64,000 nt of DNA from the NCBI GenBank assembly GCA_018830285.1, contig JAHJSB010000023.1, positions 85,567 through 149,566 of the forward strand. Reading direction: 5' to 3'. The translations under genes were made by a program, and so were the position numbers. The DNA is from Alphaproteobacteria bacterium (GTDB taxonomy: Bacteria > Pseudomonadota > Alphaproteobacteria > Caulobacterales > Hyphomonadaceae). Below the pieces are notes generated by a model. It saw only the letters and a program-made list of their open reading frames with translations. It was not told where the DNA came from and made no database searches. Below are positions 27,934-37,390 of the stretch, piece by piece. The number at the start of each line of letters is the position of its first letter. The stretch's first letter is position 1.

Positions 27934-30288
27934 CTAGCGGCTGATCGTGAATTCGATACCGACAAGGCGACCAGTCTGCAGCGGCGAGAACGTGCCAGCA
28001 GACGGGTTGGTGGCGAACGGCACGTCGACGCCGGTCGAGTTGCTCACGCCGCCCGGCGCGAAGCCTGCGAGCGTGCCGCCGAACGGCACTTGCGTGTCGC
28101 CGCCAGCAATGGCTTCGTCGATCAGGTTCTTGCCGAACAGGGACACGGAGACGCCATCCATTGGCGTGTTCCAGGTCAGGTTGGCATCCAGCTGGTCTGC
28201 GGCACTCATCCAACCGAAATTATTGTCGGTGAATGCATTCTTGTCACGATGCTGGAACGTCAGGCGCGACACGAGCGAGCCACGGTCGGCCATGTCGTAG
28301 TCGTGAATGAGCGCGAAGCCGTAAGTGGCTTCCGGCACGCGGGGCAGGGCAAGGGCGAGATCCGCACCGTCCACCACGCCGTCACCTGAGATGTCAAAGA
28401 TGACCTTGGTGTATTCGGCGTCGATCAGGCCGATATTGGCCGTGACGAGGAACGAATCGGTGAGGGCGTAACGACCTTCAAGCTCAAGACCGAGAATTTC
28501 GGCATCGGCGGTGTTGATGATCGTCTGGGCGACACCGGACGTTGGCGACGAGAGGTTCAGCTCGCGTTGCATGTCCTTGATGTCGTTCAGGAACACGGCA
28601 GCGTTGAGCTGGCCGCGACCGTCGGACGTGGTGTGCTTCATGCCGATTTCGAAGCTGTCGACTTTTTCGGCATCAAAGGCGCGCGAACCCGTTGGCGGGA
28701 AGAGCGCTTCGAACGCGAGGGCGTTCGTGATGCGGAAGTTGTAGCCACCCGAACGGAAGCCCTTGGTATAGGTGCCGTAAAACTGGGTGTCGTCGGTGTG
28801 GAAGTATTGCGCACCGATCTTGGGTGTCACTTCGCTCCAGTCGTCCTTGTCGGAGAAGCCGTTCGGCTCACCTGCAATGTACGGGTTGGTGCCGGTGGTC
28901 GGGCAGGTTGCATTGACCACGGAGCAGTTCGGGCGAGGGCGCACGTAAGTGACGTCCACGTCCTTCTCTTCATAGCCATAGCGCAGGCCGAAGATGCCGG
29001 TCAGTTTTTCGGTGAAGTCATAGTCGACCTGTCCGAAGATGCCGTAGACCGTGTGATCCTGGCGGCCGCCACCATTGAACTCCCAGTCGAGACCGGCGGG
29101 GAATGTGGCTGGGCGCGTTGTCGGCAAGTCGCGGCGTTCAGTGTAGCCAACTTCCTGGGTGAAGTAGAAACCGCCAACCGTGACGTCTGCCTTGTCGAAC
29201 GTACCGGAATAGCGCAGCTCTTCGGAGAATTGCTCCTGGGCAAATTCCGAACCCGAGTGGAACAGGGTCAGCGGCGTCGCGTCAATGTCGGCGCTCGTCG
29301 TGGAATCGACTTCGCGGTAACCGATGACGTTGGTGATCGTGCCATTACCGAAACCGACATCAAGGTCCGTGCGGAGTGTGGCGAACGTGGTGTCATTCTC
29401 CAGGAAGCCCGGATTGTTGATGGCGATATCGAAGCTGCCGCGATCATAGAAGCCGCGGTTCTGGCCGTTGGGGCCATCTGCGCTGACCGAGAAAGTCTCG
29501 GCCTTGCCAAGGAAGGTGAGGTCCGGGGTCGGCATCCATTCGAGTGCACCGCGCAGGATCGTGGTGTGGGATTCGCCGAGATTGTCGTCGGTGGCGAGAT
29601 TCTTGAAGTAGCCGTCATCGAAATTATGGTAGATGCCCAGCTTGCCGTTCAGCTTGTCTGCGACCAGCGGGCCGGAAACCGTGGCCTGAAGGGTCGTGTT
29701 CGGACCGCCGCGATCGTCGTCGACCGGGGTTTCGACCGTTGCGCGCGCCTTGTAGCGGAAATCATCGGTCGGGTTGCCGGTGTTGATCAGGACGGCGCCT
29801 CCGGTCGTGTTGCGACCGAAGAGCAGGCCTTGCGGGCCGCGGAGGATTTCGACGCTGTCGAGATCGAACAGGTCAAGCACGACGCCCGAGTTCACTCCAA
29901 GATACACGCCATCAACGAACACGCCGACGGTCGGGTCAACCGACGGGATCGATGAGTTGATGCCGAGACCACGAATGGAGAAGTTCGCGACGCCTTTCGA
30001 CGTGCCGACATCTTCGAGCGATACGTTCGGTGTGGAGTAGCTCAAGCTCTGAAGGTCGTTGACTTTGAGCGCGTCGAGCGTGTCGCTGTTGAACGCCGTA
30101 ACGGCGACAGGCACGTCCTGCACGTTCTCGACATTGGCTTTCTTGGTGGCGGTGACGGTGACGGTTCCAAGGACGCGGGCAATGGCGTTTTCACGCTCTG
30201 GTGCGGCTTCCTGTTCCTGGGCGATGGCTGCGCTTGTGGCGAACACGAGCGCGGATGCTGACAAAGCCAGCATGCTCTTCAATTTCAT
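27934..30288 (-). CDS. TonB-dependent outer-membrane receptor with dockerin-like calcium loop
   Basis: 784 residues from the ATG at 30288 (GAGGA 8-9 bases upstream), which begins a clean signal peptide MKLKSMLAL...AAIA. The plug domain has VTVTATKK, DVPVAVTAF and the RGPQGLLFGRNTTGGAV motif. The barrel ends in a weak C-terminal signature (IEFTISR). Around bases 28360-28395 it carries DISGDGVVDGAD, which fits a dockerin/EF-hand calcium loop. The ligand is unknown; its plug style resembles siderophore or substrate receptors common in Sphingomonadales and Caulobacterales. The alpha/beta hydrolase gene lies 198 bases upstream on the same strand. Confidence 0.9.
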   Translation of the reverse strand: MKLKSMLALSASALVFATSAAIAQEQEAAPERENAIARVLGTVTVTATKKANVENVQDVPVAVTAFNSDTLDALKVNDLQSLSYSTPNVSLEDVGTSKGVANFSIRGLGINSSIPSVDPTVGVFVDGVYLGVNSGVVLDLFDLDSVEILRGPQGLLFGRNTTGGAVLINTGNPTDDFRYKARATVETPVDDDRGGPNTTLQATVSGPLVADKLNGKLGIYHNFDDGYFKNLATDDNLGESHTTILRGALEWMPTPDLTFLGKAETFSVSADGPNGQNRGFYDRGSFDIAINNPGFLENDTTFATLRTDLDVGFGNGTITNVIGYREVDSTTSADIDATPLTLFHSGSEFAQEQFSEELRYSGTFDKADVTVGGFYFTQEVGYTERRDLPTTRPATFPAGLDWEFNGGGRQDHTVYGIFGQVDYDFTEKLTGIFGLRYGYEEKDVDVTYVRPRPNCSVVNATCPTTGTNPYIAGEPNGFSDKDDWSEVTPKIGAQYFHTDDTQFYGTYTKGFRSGGYNFRITNALAFEALFPPTGSRAFDAEKVDSFEIGMKHTTSDGRGQLNAAVFLNDIKDMQRELNLSSPTSGVAQTIINTADAEILGLELEGRYALTDSFLVTANIGLIDAEYTKVIFDISGDGVVDGADLALALPRVPEATYGFALIHDYDMADRGSLVSRLTFQHRDKNAFTDNNFGWMSAADQLDANLTWNTPMDGVSVSLFGKNLIDEAIAGGDTQVPFGGTLAGFAPGGVSNSTGVDVPFATNPSAGTFSPLQTGRLVGIEFTISR

Positions 30289-30486
30289 TCTGTGTTTCCT
30301 CTGGATTATACAAGTCGTCGAAGGCACCCTGAATGCTCTGGGAGGAGGGCGGGTGCTATTGCTCCATATTGTGTAACCGGCCCCTGGAGATAGCCGTTTC
30401 GGACAGGATCCGATCGTTTGACAGCGACCGTCTCAAAAATGCAACGGAGGGTTAAGCAGGGGTTACCGGGCGTTCGCGGTGCGGGC

Positions 30487-31443
30487 TCAGATCGCGCCCA
30501 GCGCCTTGCCGACAACGTGGCCGGCATCCCGGATCGCCAGGCGGACGGTGTCGGACAGGGCGGTCATGTTCATGAAGCCGTGGACCATGCCGGGATGCTC
30601 GCGCACGGTCACGCGGACGCCGAAACTGGCCATCTTGTCGGCATAGGCCAGGCCCTCATCCTTGAGCGGATCCCAGCCGCACAGGACGAAATGGGCCGGC
30701 GGCAGGCCCCTGAAGGCGTCCGGCCCGGCAAACAGGGGCGAGACGCGCACGTCCATGCGCTGGCTCTCGTCGGTGATGTAGCTGTCGCGGAAATATTCGA
30801 ACAGGTTGGCCGAAATGAAGAAGCCACCCTCCTGGAAGCTCATCTTCTTGGCGCGGATGTCGACAAACTGGACCAGCGGGTAGAGCAGGAGCTGGAAAGC
30901 CGGGCGCGGGCCGCCGGTGCGGTTCATTTCCTGCGCCAGATAGGCCGAGAGATTGCCGCCGGCACTGTCGCCGCTGACGGCGAGGCGCTCGGGGTCGAGG
31001 CCGAGTTTCGTCGCGTTGGCAACAATCCAGGTCCAGGCGGCGAGGGCGTCCTCATGGGCCGCCGGGAAGGCATGTTCGGGCGCGAGCCGGTAGTCGATGG
31101 CGATCACGCGGCAGCGGGCGCCTTCCGCGAGGCGCTTGCAGACCATGTCATGGCTGTCGAGGTCGCCGAGCATGAAGCCGCCGCCATGGAAGAAGACGAT
31201 GCCGGGTCCGGGCGGCAGGCCGGCGCCGAGCGGCGTGTAGAGGCGGGCCCTGAGCGGACCGTCCGCGCCGGCGACCTTCAGGAGCGAGATGTCGGCCATT
31301 TCGGGCGCGTCCCGCTCGATGGCCCGGCTGGCGACATGGAATTGCTGGCGGAGCTTGTCGGTCGAGTGCTTCCAGTCGAGCTGGGTCAGGTCCGGTATCT
31401 GGAACCGGTCCAGGAACTGCCGAAAGGAGTCGTCGAGCGTCAT
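30487..31443 (-). CDS. Alpha/beta hydrolase, hormone-sensitive-lipase family
   Basis: 318 residues from the ATG at 31443. The frame extends to 31509, but that start would overlap the divergent neighbour's start. The HGGG oxyanion motif is in VFFHGGGFMLGD, the nucleophile serine in VSGDSAGGN, the acid is expected in GWDPLKDEG and the histidine in HGFMN. Members hydrolyse short- to medium-chain esters. It is divergent from the isomerase at 31508, 65 bases apart. Confidence 0.9.
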   Translation of the reverse strand: MTLDDSFRQFLDRFQIPDLTQLDWKHSTDKLRQQFHVASRAIERDAPEMADISLLKVAGADGPLRARLYTPLGAGLPPGPGIVFFHGGGFMLGDLDSHDMVCKRLAEGARCRVIAIDYRLAPEHAFPAAHEDALAAWTWIVANATKLGLDPERLAVSGDSAGGNLSAYLAQEMNRTGGPRPAFQLLLYPLVQFVDIRAKKMSFQEGGFFISANLFEYFRDSYITDESQRMDVRVSPLFAGPDAFRGLPPAHFVLCGWDPLKDEGLAYADKMASFGVRVTVREHPGMVHGFMNMTALSDTVRLAIRDAGHVVGKALGAI

Positions 31444-31507
31444 GGCCGCAAGATGGGAGCGAATTCCGGTCTTGTGAAGGCACAAACCAGAGGCCACACT
31501 CCGATTC

Positions 31508-32158
31508 ATGAAAACTGTCGATGTCTACTGGTCGTTCCGCTCTCCCTATTCATACCTGGCGACAAAGCGCCTGCGGGCGTTGCCGGGGAAATGGGATGTC
31601 AGGGTGCGCCCGCGCCCGGTCTATCCGATCGCCATCCGCACGCCGGAATTCTTTTCGGAGATCCGGCCGCAATGGGTGCCTTACCTGCTGAAGGATGTCG
31701 TGCGCCTGGCGCAATTCCTGGACCTGCCCTTCGGGCGGCTGGACCCGGACCCGGTCGTGATGAACATGCAGACGCGGCAGATTTCGCCCGACCAGCCCCA
31801 TATCCACCGGCTGACACGGCTGGGCATCCTCGCCTGCGAGGCGGGCGATGACGAAGGCTGGGCCTTCATGGACGAGGTCTCGACCCTGATCTGGTCCGGC
31901 GGGGCGTGGACGGTCGGCACGGCGCTGGCGGAGGCGGCAGCGCGCGCGGGCTTCGACCTCGCAGAACTTGACCGGCGCGAGCAGGCCGAGACGGCGCGCC
32001 TGGAAGCCGAGATCGCCGGGAACCAGGCCGCGCAGGACCCGCACCATTGGGGCGTTCCGCTCATGGTGTTCGAGGGTGAGGCGTTTTTCGGCCAGGACCG
32101 GCTGGATGTCCTGGAATGGCGCCTCGGCCAGTCAGGCATCGCGCGCCGGGACGCCTAG
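31508..32158 (+). CDS. DsbA-family 2-hydroxychromene-2-carboxylate isomerase-like protein
   Basis: 216 residues. The thioredoxin-fold kappa-class GST relative starts DVYWSFRSPYSYLA, where the serine takes the place of the DsbA cysteine, and has the C-terminal HHWGVPLMVFEGEAFFGQDRL motif. Classical members isomerise 2-hydroxychromene-2-carboxylate in naphthalene breakdown using glutathione. Most genomic homologues have no proven substrate, so the reaction is uncertain. Its stop overlaps the next convergent gene by four bases. Confidence 0.83.
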   Translation: MKTVDVYWSFRSPYSYLATKRLRALPGKWDVRVRPRPVYPIAIRTPEFFSEIRPQWVPYLLKDVVRLAQFLDLPFGRLDPDPVVMNMQTRQISPDQPHIHRLTRLGILACEAGDDEGWAFMDEVSTLIWSGGAWTVGTALAEAAARAGFDLAELDRREQAETARLEAEIAGNQAAQDPHHWGVPLMVFEGEAFFGQDRLDVLEWRLGQSGIARRDA

Positions 32159-33054
32159 AACTGGGAGAGGGTGGTTAGGTCAGCGCCGCCGCGTTCCATC
32201 TGGTGCACGAGGTCGGCGAAGACACGGCCCTTCGTATCCTGGGGCAGGGTCTTGAGCGCCGAAACAGCCGTTGCGCCGAGATCGCAGGCATTGAGCGAAC
32301 TGACCAGGTCGCGTGAATCGGCGCCGGCCTGCGCGGCCATCAGCAGCGGCATGACCTGCGGGTCGGACACCATGGACATGACGACGCCCTGCATGGCGGC
32401 CTTGTCGGCCTGGGTGACGGCGCCACGGTCGACCGGATGGGCCTCGGCATCCTCAATCGCGACGAGGAGATGCGTCACCAGTTCGAAGCCATAGTCGCGC
32501 AGAGGTTCTTCCAGCATTTTAAGTTCCTGGTTCAGCGCGGCCTTGTCGCCGAGGACGGACGGGTCGAGGTCGGCATACCTGCTGCCCAGGCACCAGGTAT
32601 TTCCGGAGCGGGACGCAGACTTGAGGCGGTCGCGGGTCATGACGAGTATCCTGTCGAGGTGACGCGTATCAGCCCGCGCAAGATCGGCTGCATGGTGCTT
32701 CAGCAGGCCTGCAGCGTGGTCGAAGACGATCTCCGCCTGTTCAGCCAGCGGACGCCGGTTGGCTTTGGCGAGGCGCTTGTCGAGACTGGCGGACGCGCCG
32801 GGATCAATGCGGGCGAGCGTTTCAAAATAGGCTTTCGCCGGCCTGGACGTCAGGCCCGCCGGGACGCGAGCGGGACGTGCGTCCGCTGCGGCGGTTTTCG
32901 TTTTCGCTTCCTGTCCCGCCGCGCCAGGCCTGGACGTGCCGGGAAAGTTCAGTGCAAGGAAAAATGCTCCGCTCATCACTGCAATGGTCGTGACAGCGAA
33001 TACGGCATTGCTGCGGCGTGCCGGAGGCTTGCCTCCGCGGGCATCAAACGTCAT
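32155..33054 (-). CDS. Hypothetical protein with one N-terminal membrane anchor
   Basis: 299 residues, not recognised. A short basic N-terminus is followed by one hydrophobic segment (residues about 17-36), then an Ala/Pro/Lys-rich linker, then a mostly helical soluble domain (about 65-299) rich in Asp, Ala and Leu. This suggests an inner-membrane-anchored periplasmic protein. Two cysteines, in NTWCLGSRY and LNACDLG, could pair. It stands between convergent and tandem neighbours without clear operon partners. Confidence 0.7.
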   Translation of the reverse strand: MTFDARGGKPPARRSNAVFAVTTIAVMSGAFFLALNFPGTSRPGAAGQEAKTKTAAADARPARVPAGLTSRPAKAYFETLARIDPGASASLDKRLAKANRRPLAEQAEIVFDHAAGLLKHHAADLARADTRHLDRILVMTRDRLKSASRSGNTWCLGSRYADLDPSVLGDKAALNQELKMLEEPLRDYGFELVTHLLVAIEDAEAHPVDRGAVTQADKAAMQGVVMSMVSDPQVMPLLMAAQAGADSRDLVSSLNACDLGATAVSALKTLPQDTKGRVFADLVHQMERGGADLTTLSQF

Positions 33055-33123
33055 GAGGGAACCCTCCCGAGTGAAGGGAAACCTAGCTGAAAAATCCTGA
33101 CAAGGCTTTAAGGGGCGGGCCGA

Positions 33124-34983
33124 TCAAAGCTGGACAACACCGTCCGCCGGGGGATTGGCATAGATGCCCTTCACAAGGCCGGCGCGCCGGTCGATCACGA
33201 GGCGCTGGTTGACATAGCCCTTGTCCGTGATCTCGCCAGCGTCAATCGATGGCGCCTCTGTCAGCACAAGGAGGCGCTTGATCCGGCGCGATGATCCAGG
33301 TTCGCTGGCATTGAAGGCCTTTGCTTTTTGTGCCACCTGGTTCGTGAAGGCCTGAAGGGCCTTGTCCGGATCATTGTCCGCGGCCTTCACGTATTGCTCC
33401 ATGATTGCCTGCGATGGCCAGACCATGGCGGACGCGAAATCCTTGTCCTGGCCGGCGATGACCGCGTCGAAAATAAGCGGAGAGCAGGCGGCAACAAAGT
33501 CCGGGCGCAAGGTGCCGACGCTGACCCATGTACCGGACGAAAGTTTGAAATCTTCACCGACCCGGCCATCGAAGACAAGGCCCTTTTCAGGGTGCTCCGC
33601 ATCGACAAAGGTCACGGCATCGCCGAGGCAGTAAAAGCCTTCTTCGTCGAAGACTTCTGCGTTCTTTGCCGGGCTGTCGAGGTAACCGGGCATGACGGAA
33701 GGCCCCTTGACGCGCACTTCCAGCTTGGCGCCGTTCGGGACGAGCTTCAGGGTCATCCCCGGAAGCGGCAAGCCAATCAGGCCAACGCGTTCGGCTTCCC
33801 AGTGGACGACAGTGATGCCCTGCGTTTCGGTGGCGCCGTACATGGTGATGATCGGAATGCGGCGGCCGGTGGCCTTGATGGCGAGGGCCTGGAGGCGATC
33901 GTAAAGGTCGTCGGACAGGGTTGCCCCGCCATAGCCGATCGAGCGCATATTGCGAAAGAAGGCGTGTAGCAATGTGTCGTCCGCTTCCATCGCGTCGGCC
34001 AGCATTGCGAGTGCGATGGGCGCGGTGCCAAAGGAGGACGGCGAACAGTCCCGGATGTTCTCGATCGTCTGTGGGAAGAGGGCAGGGGTGGGCTTGCCGC
34101 CATCGATCCAGAACGTGGCGCCGTTCCAGATCGCGCCGTTGAAGTTTACGTTGGAGCCGGAGATATGGTTCCAGGGCAGCCAGTCGAGCACATTGTGGAC
34201 CTGGTCGGGATCGTGCTCGGGATCGCGGGCATCGTCGCGCAAGCCTTCCTGGCCGGCAATCATGGAGCACATGGCGCCCTGCGTGGTCGGAACGGGTTTC
34301 GGCAGGCCGGTCGAGCCAGAGGTGAAGAGATACTTGCCGATGGACGAGTCGCTCAGCCTGGCCATTGCATCTGCAACTGCCGATGTAGGGGCGGTTGCGG
34401 CGAGCTCGTCATAGTGGCGCACGGTATTCTCGCCGCCGGGGTCAGCCGAGAATATCTGGCAGTCATCGGCACCGAGCGCAGCAATTGCCTTGCGGAATGG
34501 CTTGTATTGCTCAGCGAAAATGATGGCAGGCTTCACCGCGCCGAAGCAATGCTTCAGCTTTTCATGGTCGGTCGACATAAGGGAATAGGGCACCGAGATC
34601 GGCGCAGCCGGCGCACCGATCTTCTGGGCGGCGAGGATGACCATGGCAGAGCGGGTGGTATTGCCCGACAGGATCATGACCGGCGCGTCCGGCCCGGCGC
34701 CAAGATCGATGAAGGCCTGCGCGAGGCTGTCGGTGATTGCCTTGGCTTCGCCGTATGTGAGCGTATTCCATTCATCGGTCTGGGTGTCCCGCTCCCGTAG
34801 GAAGGGCCGGTCGGGATGTTGGGCGGCGCGCTCGTCCAGGCAATGCGGGATGGTTGTCGGGCGTGCGCCAGGGGCCTGGCGTGGGGTGAGATAGATCGCG
34901 CCGTCGTCCGATCGGGTCATGTGAATGTCCGGCGCCTTCATCGGCAACAGGCGAAATTGCGGCAGGCTTTGACCTTCGGCCAT
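33124..34983 (-). CDS. Feruloyl-CoA synthase-like AMP-binding ligase
   Basis: 619 residues. An ANL-superfamily acid:CoA ligase with the AMP-binding motif LFTSGSTGLPKPV, the YGATETQG region, and the distinctive GRVGEDFKLSSGTWVSVG stretch that resembles feruloyl-CoA synthases more than fatty-acyl ligases. It would activate an aromatic carboxylate with ATP and CoA in the cytosol. No enoyl-CoA hydratase/aldolase or vanillin dehydrogenase gene is nearby, so use in ferulate catabolism is inference. The nearest possible partners are the lipase-like hydrolase and the isomerase at 30487-32158. Confidence 0.82.
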   Translation of the reverse strand: MAEGQSLPQFRLLPMKAPDIHMTRSDDGAIYLTPRQAPGARPTTIPHCLDERAAQHPDRPFLRERDTQTDEWNTLTYGEAKAITDSLAQAFIDLGAGPDAPVMILSGNTTRSAMVILAAQKIGAPAAPISVPYSLMSTDHEKLKHCFGAVKPAIIFAEQYKPFRKAIAALGADDCQIFSADPGGENTVRHYDELAATAPTSAVADAMARLSDSSIGKYLFTSGSTGLPKPVPTTQGAMCSMIAGQEGLRDDARDPEHDPDQVHNVLDWLPWNHISGSNVNFNGAIWNGATFWIDGGKPTPALFPQTIENIRDCSPSSFGTAPIALAMLADAMEADDTLLHAFFRNMRSIGYGGATLSDDLYDRLQALAIKATGRRIPIITMYGATETQGITVVHWEAERVGLIGLPLPGMTLKLVPNGAKLEVRVKGPSVMPGYLDSPAKNAEVFDEEGFYCLGDAVTFVDAEHPEKGLVFDGRVGEDFKLSSGTWVSVGTLRPDFVAACSPLIFDAVIAGQDKDFASAMVWPSQAIMEQYVKAADNDPDKALQAFTNQVAQKAKAFNASEPGSSRRIKRLLVLTEAPSIDAGEITDKGYVNQRLVIDRRAGLVKGIYANPPADGVVQL

Positions 34984-35177
34984 GGCTGCTTACTCCCTTG
35001 GGTCTGATTATCCGGTTTTCTCCAGTGTATTTGAAATGCCGGTCTTTGCCATACATGAACGTGAAATCAGGCGTCCGAACGCTGACTTGACGTGGAGGCA
35101 GGCGGGTCTGGATGGCTTGTCGTCGCAACGGAAATACCTATCAATCCTGATAGGGAGCATGGCGCGAATCGACCGGC

Positions 35178-36518
35178 TCAGGCTTCAGCTTTCACCGCAT
35201 CGACGACAAGCAGGAGGGCCTGTTTCATCAGGCCCGCCTCAAGCGCTTCGGCCATCACGCGGATCAGGGGCTCGGTGCCGGATTTTCGCACAACCATGCG
35301 GCCTTGCGTGCCCATCAGCGATTCCGCCTCGGCCAGCGCGGCTTTCACGCGGTCGCTGTCCATTGGATTGGCGCCAGAATAGCGGATGTTGACGAGTTCC
35401 TGAGGTGCCGGTTCGAAGACGCGGGCAAGCGTCGACATCTTCTGGCCGCTCTCGGCTAGAACGGAGAGCACGTGCAGCCCGGCGAGCAGCCCGTCCCCGG
35501 TGGTCGACACATCCGACAAGATGATGTGGCCTGACGGCTCGCCACCGAAATTGAACCCGTGGGCCCGCATATGCTCGCCCACATAGCGGTCGCCGACACG
35601 CGTGCGCGCCAGCGTCAGGCCAAGTGACTGGAGATACCGGTCGAGGCCCATGTTCGACATGACTGTGGACACGATACCCCCTCCCTTGAGGCGACCGGTT
35701 GCGTGCAGTTCGCGGGCGATCAGCGCCATGACCTGGTCGCCGTCGATTTCGGCGCCGGTTTCATCCACGACGATGACCCGGTCGGCATCGCCGTCGAGCG
35801 CAAGCCCGATATCTGCGCCGCAATTCAGCACGGCGGCTTTTAGCGCGGCAGTGTCAGTCGATCCGTACCCGGCATTGATATTGACCCCGTCGGGACCGGC
35901 GCCGATGACGGTCAGGTCGGCGCCACAATGCAGCAGGGCTTCCGGGGCGGTTTCAAAGCCGGCCCCATGGGCGCAATCGAGCACGACCTTCATGCCCTTG
36001 ATCTTGCTGCCCGCACTGACCGTTGCGAGGCAGCTGCGAACATAGTCGTCGCCGACGCCGACCATGCGTTGCGGCGTGGCAATCGTCTCTGGCGGCGCAA
36101 AGCTCTCCTCGAATGCGGCTGCCATGGCGACTTCGAGCGCCTCTTCGGTCGGGTCGTCGAATTTCAGGCCCTCGGGGCTGAACAGTTTAATGCCATTGTC
36201 TTCGTACTTGTTGTGGGAGGCTGAGACCATCAGCCCGAAACGGGCGGATGAATCGCGCGTGGTCATGGCGACGGCGGGCGTGGGCACGATGCCGGCGAGC
36301 TGGGGGGTGAGGCCCATGCTGGTCAGGCCTGCCACGAGGGCTGCCTCGATCATTTCCCCGGACCTGCGCGTATCGCGGCCGATCACGACCGTGCCCGCGC
36401 CATCGGGCGCGAAGGTGCGTGCGGCAGCGATGGCGAGCCGGAGCGCAGTTTCTGCCGTCATCGGCTTCTGGTTCACGCGGCCGCGAATGCCGTCCGTTCC
36501 GAAATATTGCCGTGCCAT
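35178..36518 (-). CDS. glmM: Phosphoglucosamine mutase
   Basis: 446 residues. I chose the ATG at 36518 (MARQYFGTDGIRG) since GGGAG lies 9 bases upstream, whereas the ATG at 36527 would have no spacing. It interconverts glucosamine 6- and 1-phosphate for peptidoglycan and LPS. The phosphoserine loop is MVSASHNKYEDNGIK, the metal loop DGDADR and the C-terminal phosphate site RKSGTEPLIRVM. It is preceded by cysQ on the same strand, 59 bases away. Confidence 0.96.
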   Translation of the reverse strand: MARQYFGTDGIRGRVNQKPMTAETALRLAIAAARTFAPDGAGTVVIGRDTRRSGEMIEAALVAGLTSMGLTPQLAGIVPTPAVAMTTRDSSARFGLMVSASHNKYEDNGIKLFSPEGLKFDDPTEEALEVAMAAAFEESFAPPETIATPQRMVGVGDDYVRSCLATVSAGSKIKGMKVVLDCAHGAGFETAPEALLHCGADLTVIGAGPDGVNINAGYGSTDTAALKAAVLNCGADIGLALDGDADRVIVVDETGAEIDGDQVMALIARELHATGRLKGGGIVSTVMSNMGLDRYLQSLGLTLARTRVGDRYVGEHMRAHGFNFGGEPSGHIILSDVSTTGDGLLAGLHVLSVLAESGQKMSTLARVFEPAPQELVNIRYSGANPMDSDRVKAALAEAESLMGTQGRMVVRKSGTEPLIRVMAEALEAGLMKQALLLVVDAVKAEA

Positions 36519-36577
36519 GCGCTGCATCTCCCTGCTCGTTCCTTGGCAGATTTGCGTTTGTTAATCGAGAGGGGCGC

Positions 36578-37366
36578 TCAACAGGGTGTCACGTCGCCAT
36601 AGACGATGAAGTGAGGATTGCCGTAGCCACGCTCGCGCTTGCCATAGAGAAGCGGTGTGCCCTCCTCGGTGAGGACGCGTCCGCCGGCTGCTTCGACAAC
36701 GGCGTGCCCAGCCGCCGTGTCCCATTCCATCGTGCGCCCCATGCGCGGGTAGAGGTCTGCCTCGCCGGCCGCGATGAGGCAGAATTTGAGGGATGATCCG
36801 GCACCCAGCGTCTCATTGACCTTGTGTTTGTCCAGCCAGAGATCGGTTTCCGGGGTGCGGTGGGATTTCGATGCAATCGCCGTGACGCCCGCCTCGGGGC
36901 AGGGGCGGATCCGGAGAGGACGGCGCTCTGTCGGCACATCCGCGCCGGGTGCGGCTTCCGCCTGCCAGCCGGAATTGTGGCTTTCGGCAACGAACAGGCG
37001 GTTCTTTGCGGGCGCATAGACGACGCCCATCACCGGGCGGCCATGCTCGATGATGGCGATGTTGACGGTGAATTCGCCATTCCGGCTGACGAATTCGCGG
37101 GTGCCGTCGAGCGGGTCGACGAGGGCAAAGCGATGGCCATGCTCGGGAACGCGGCCTTCGCTGGCTTCTTCCTCGGCGATGACCATGAGGGTCGGATCGG
37201 CCTTGGCCAGCGCCGCGAGGATGAGCGTTTCGGCCTTCTGGTCTGCTGCCGTGACAGGCGAGGCATCGCCTTTCTGCTCGACGGCAAAGTCGCTCTCATA
37301 GATGTCCATGATCAGCTTGCCGGCATCAAGGGCGATCCGGGCAAGTGTGTCAGCACTTATGGTCAT
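36578..37366 (-). CDS. cysQ: 3'(2'),5'-bisphosphate nucleotidase
   Basis: 262 residues. An inositol-phosphatase-fold enzyme that removes the 3'-phosphate from PAP made in sulfate assimilation. Motifs are IAEEEAS, DPLDGTREFVSRNGEFTVNIA (the REF pattern is typical of CysQ) and WDTAAGHAVVEAAGG. It follows the FKBP gene by 24 bases and precedes glmM, so an ilvA-fkpA-cysQ-glmM transcript is plausible. Confidence 0.93.
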   Translation of the reverse strand: MTISADTLARIALDAGKLIMDIYESDFAVEQKGDASPVTAADQKAETLILAALAKADPTLMVIAEEEASEGRVPEHGHRFALVDPLDGTREFVSRNGEFTVNIAIIEHGRPVMGVVYAPAKNRLFVAESHNSGWQAEAAPGADVPTERRPLRIRPCPEAGVTAIASKSHRTPETDLWLDKHKVNETLGAGSSLKFCLIAAGEADLYPRMGRTMEWDTAAGHAVVEAAGGRVLTEEGTPLLYGKRERGYGNPHFIVYGDVTPC

Positions 37367-37390
37367 ATCGTGTTCCGCCTGGTCCAGCGC

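Noticed and set aside
28567..31851. Open frames of 462 and 477 codons on the plus strand
   Set aside because: Antisense to the second TonB receptor and to the alpha/beta hydrolase.
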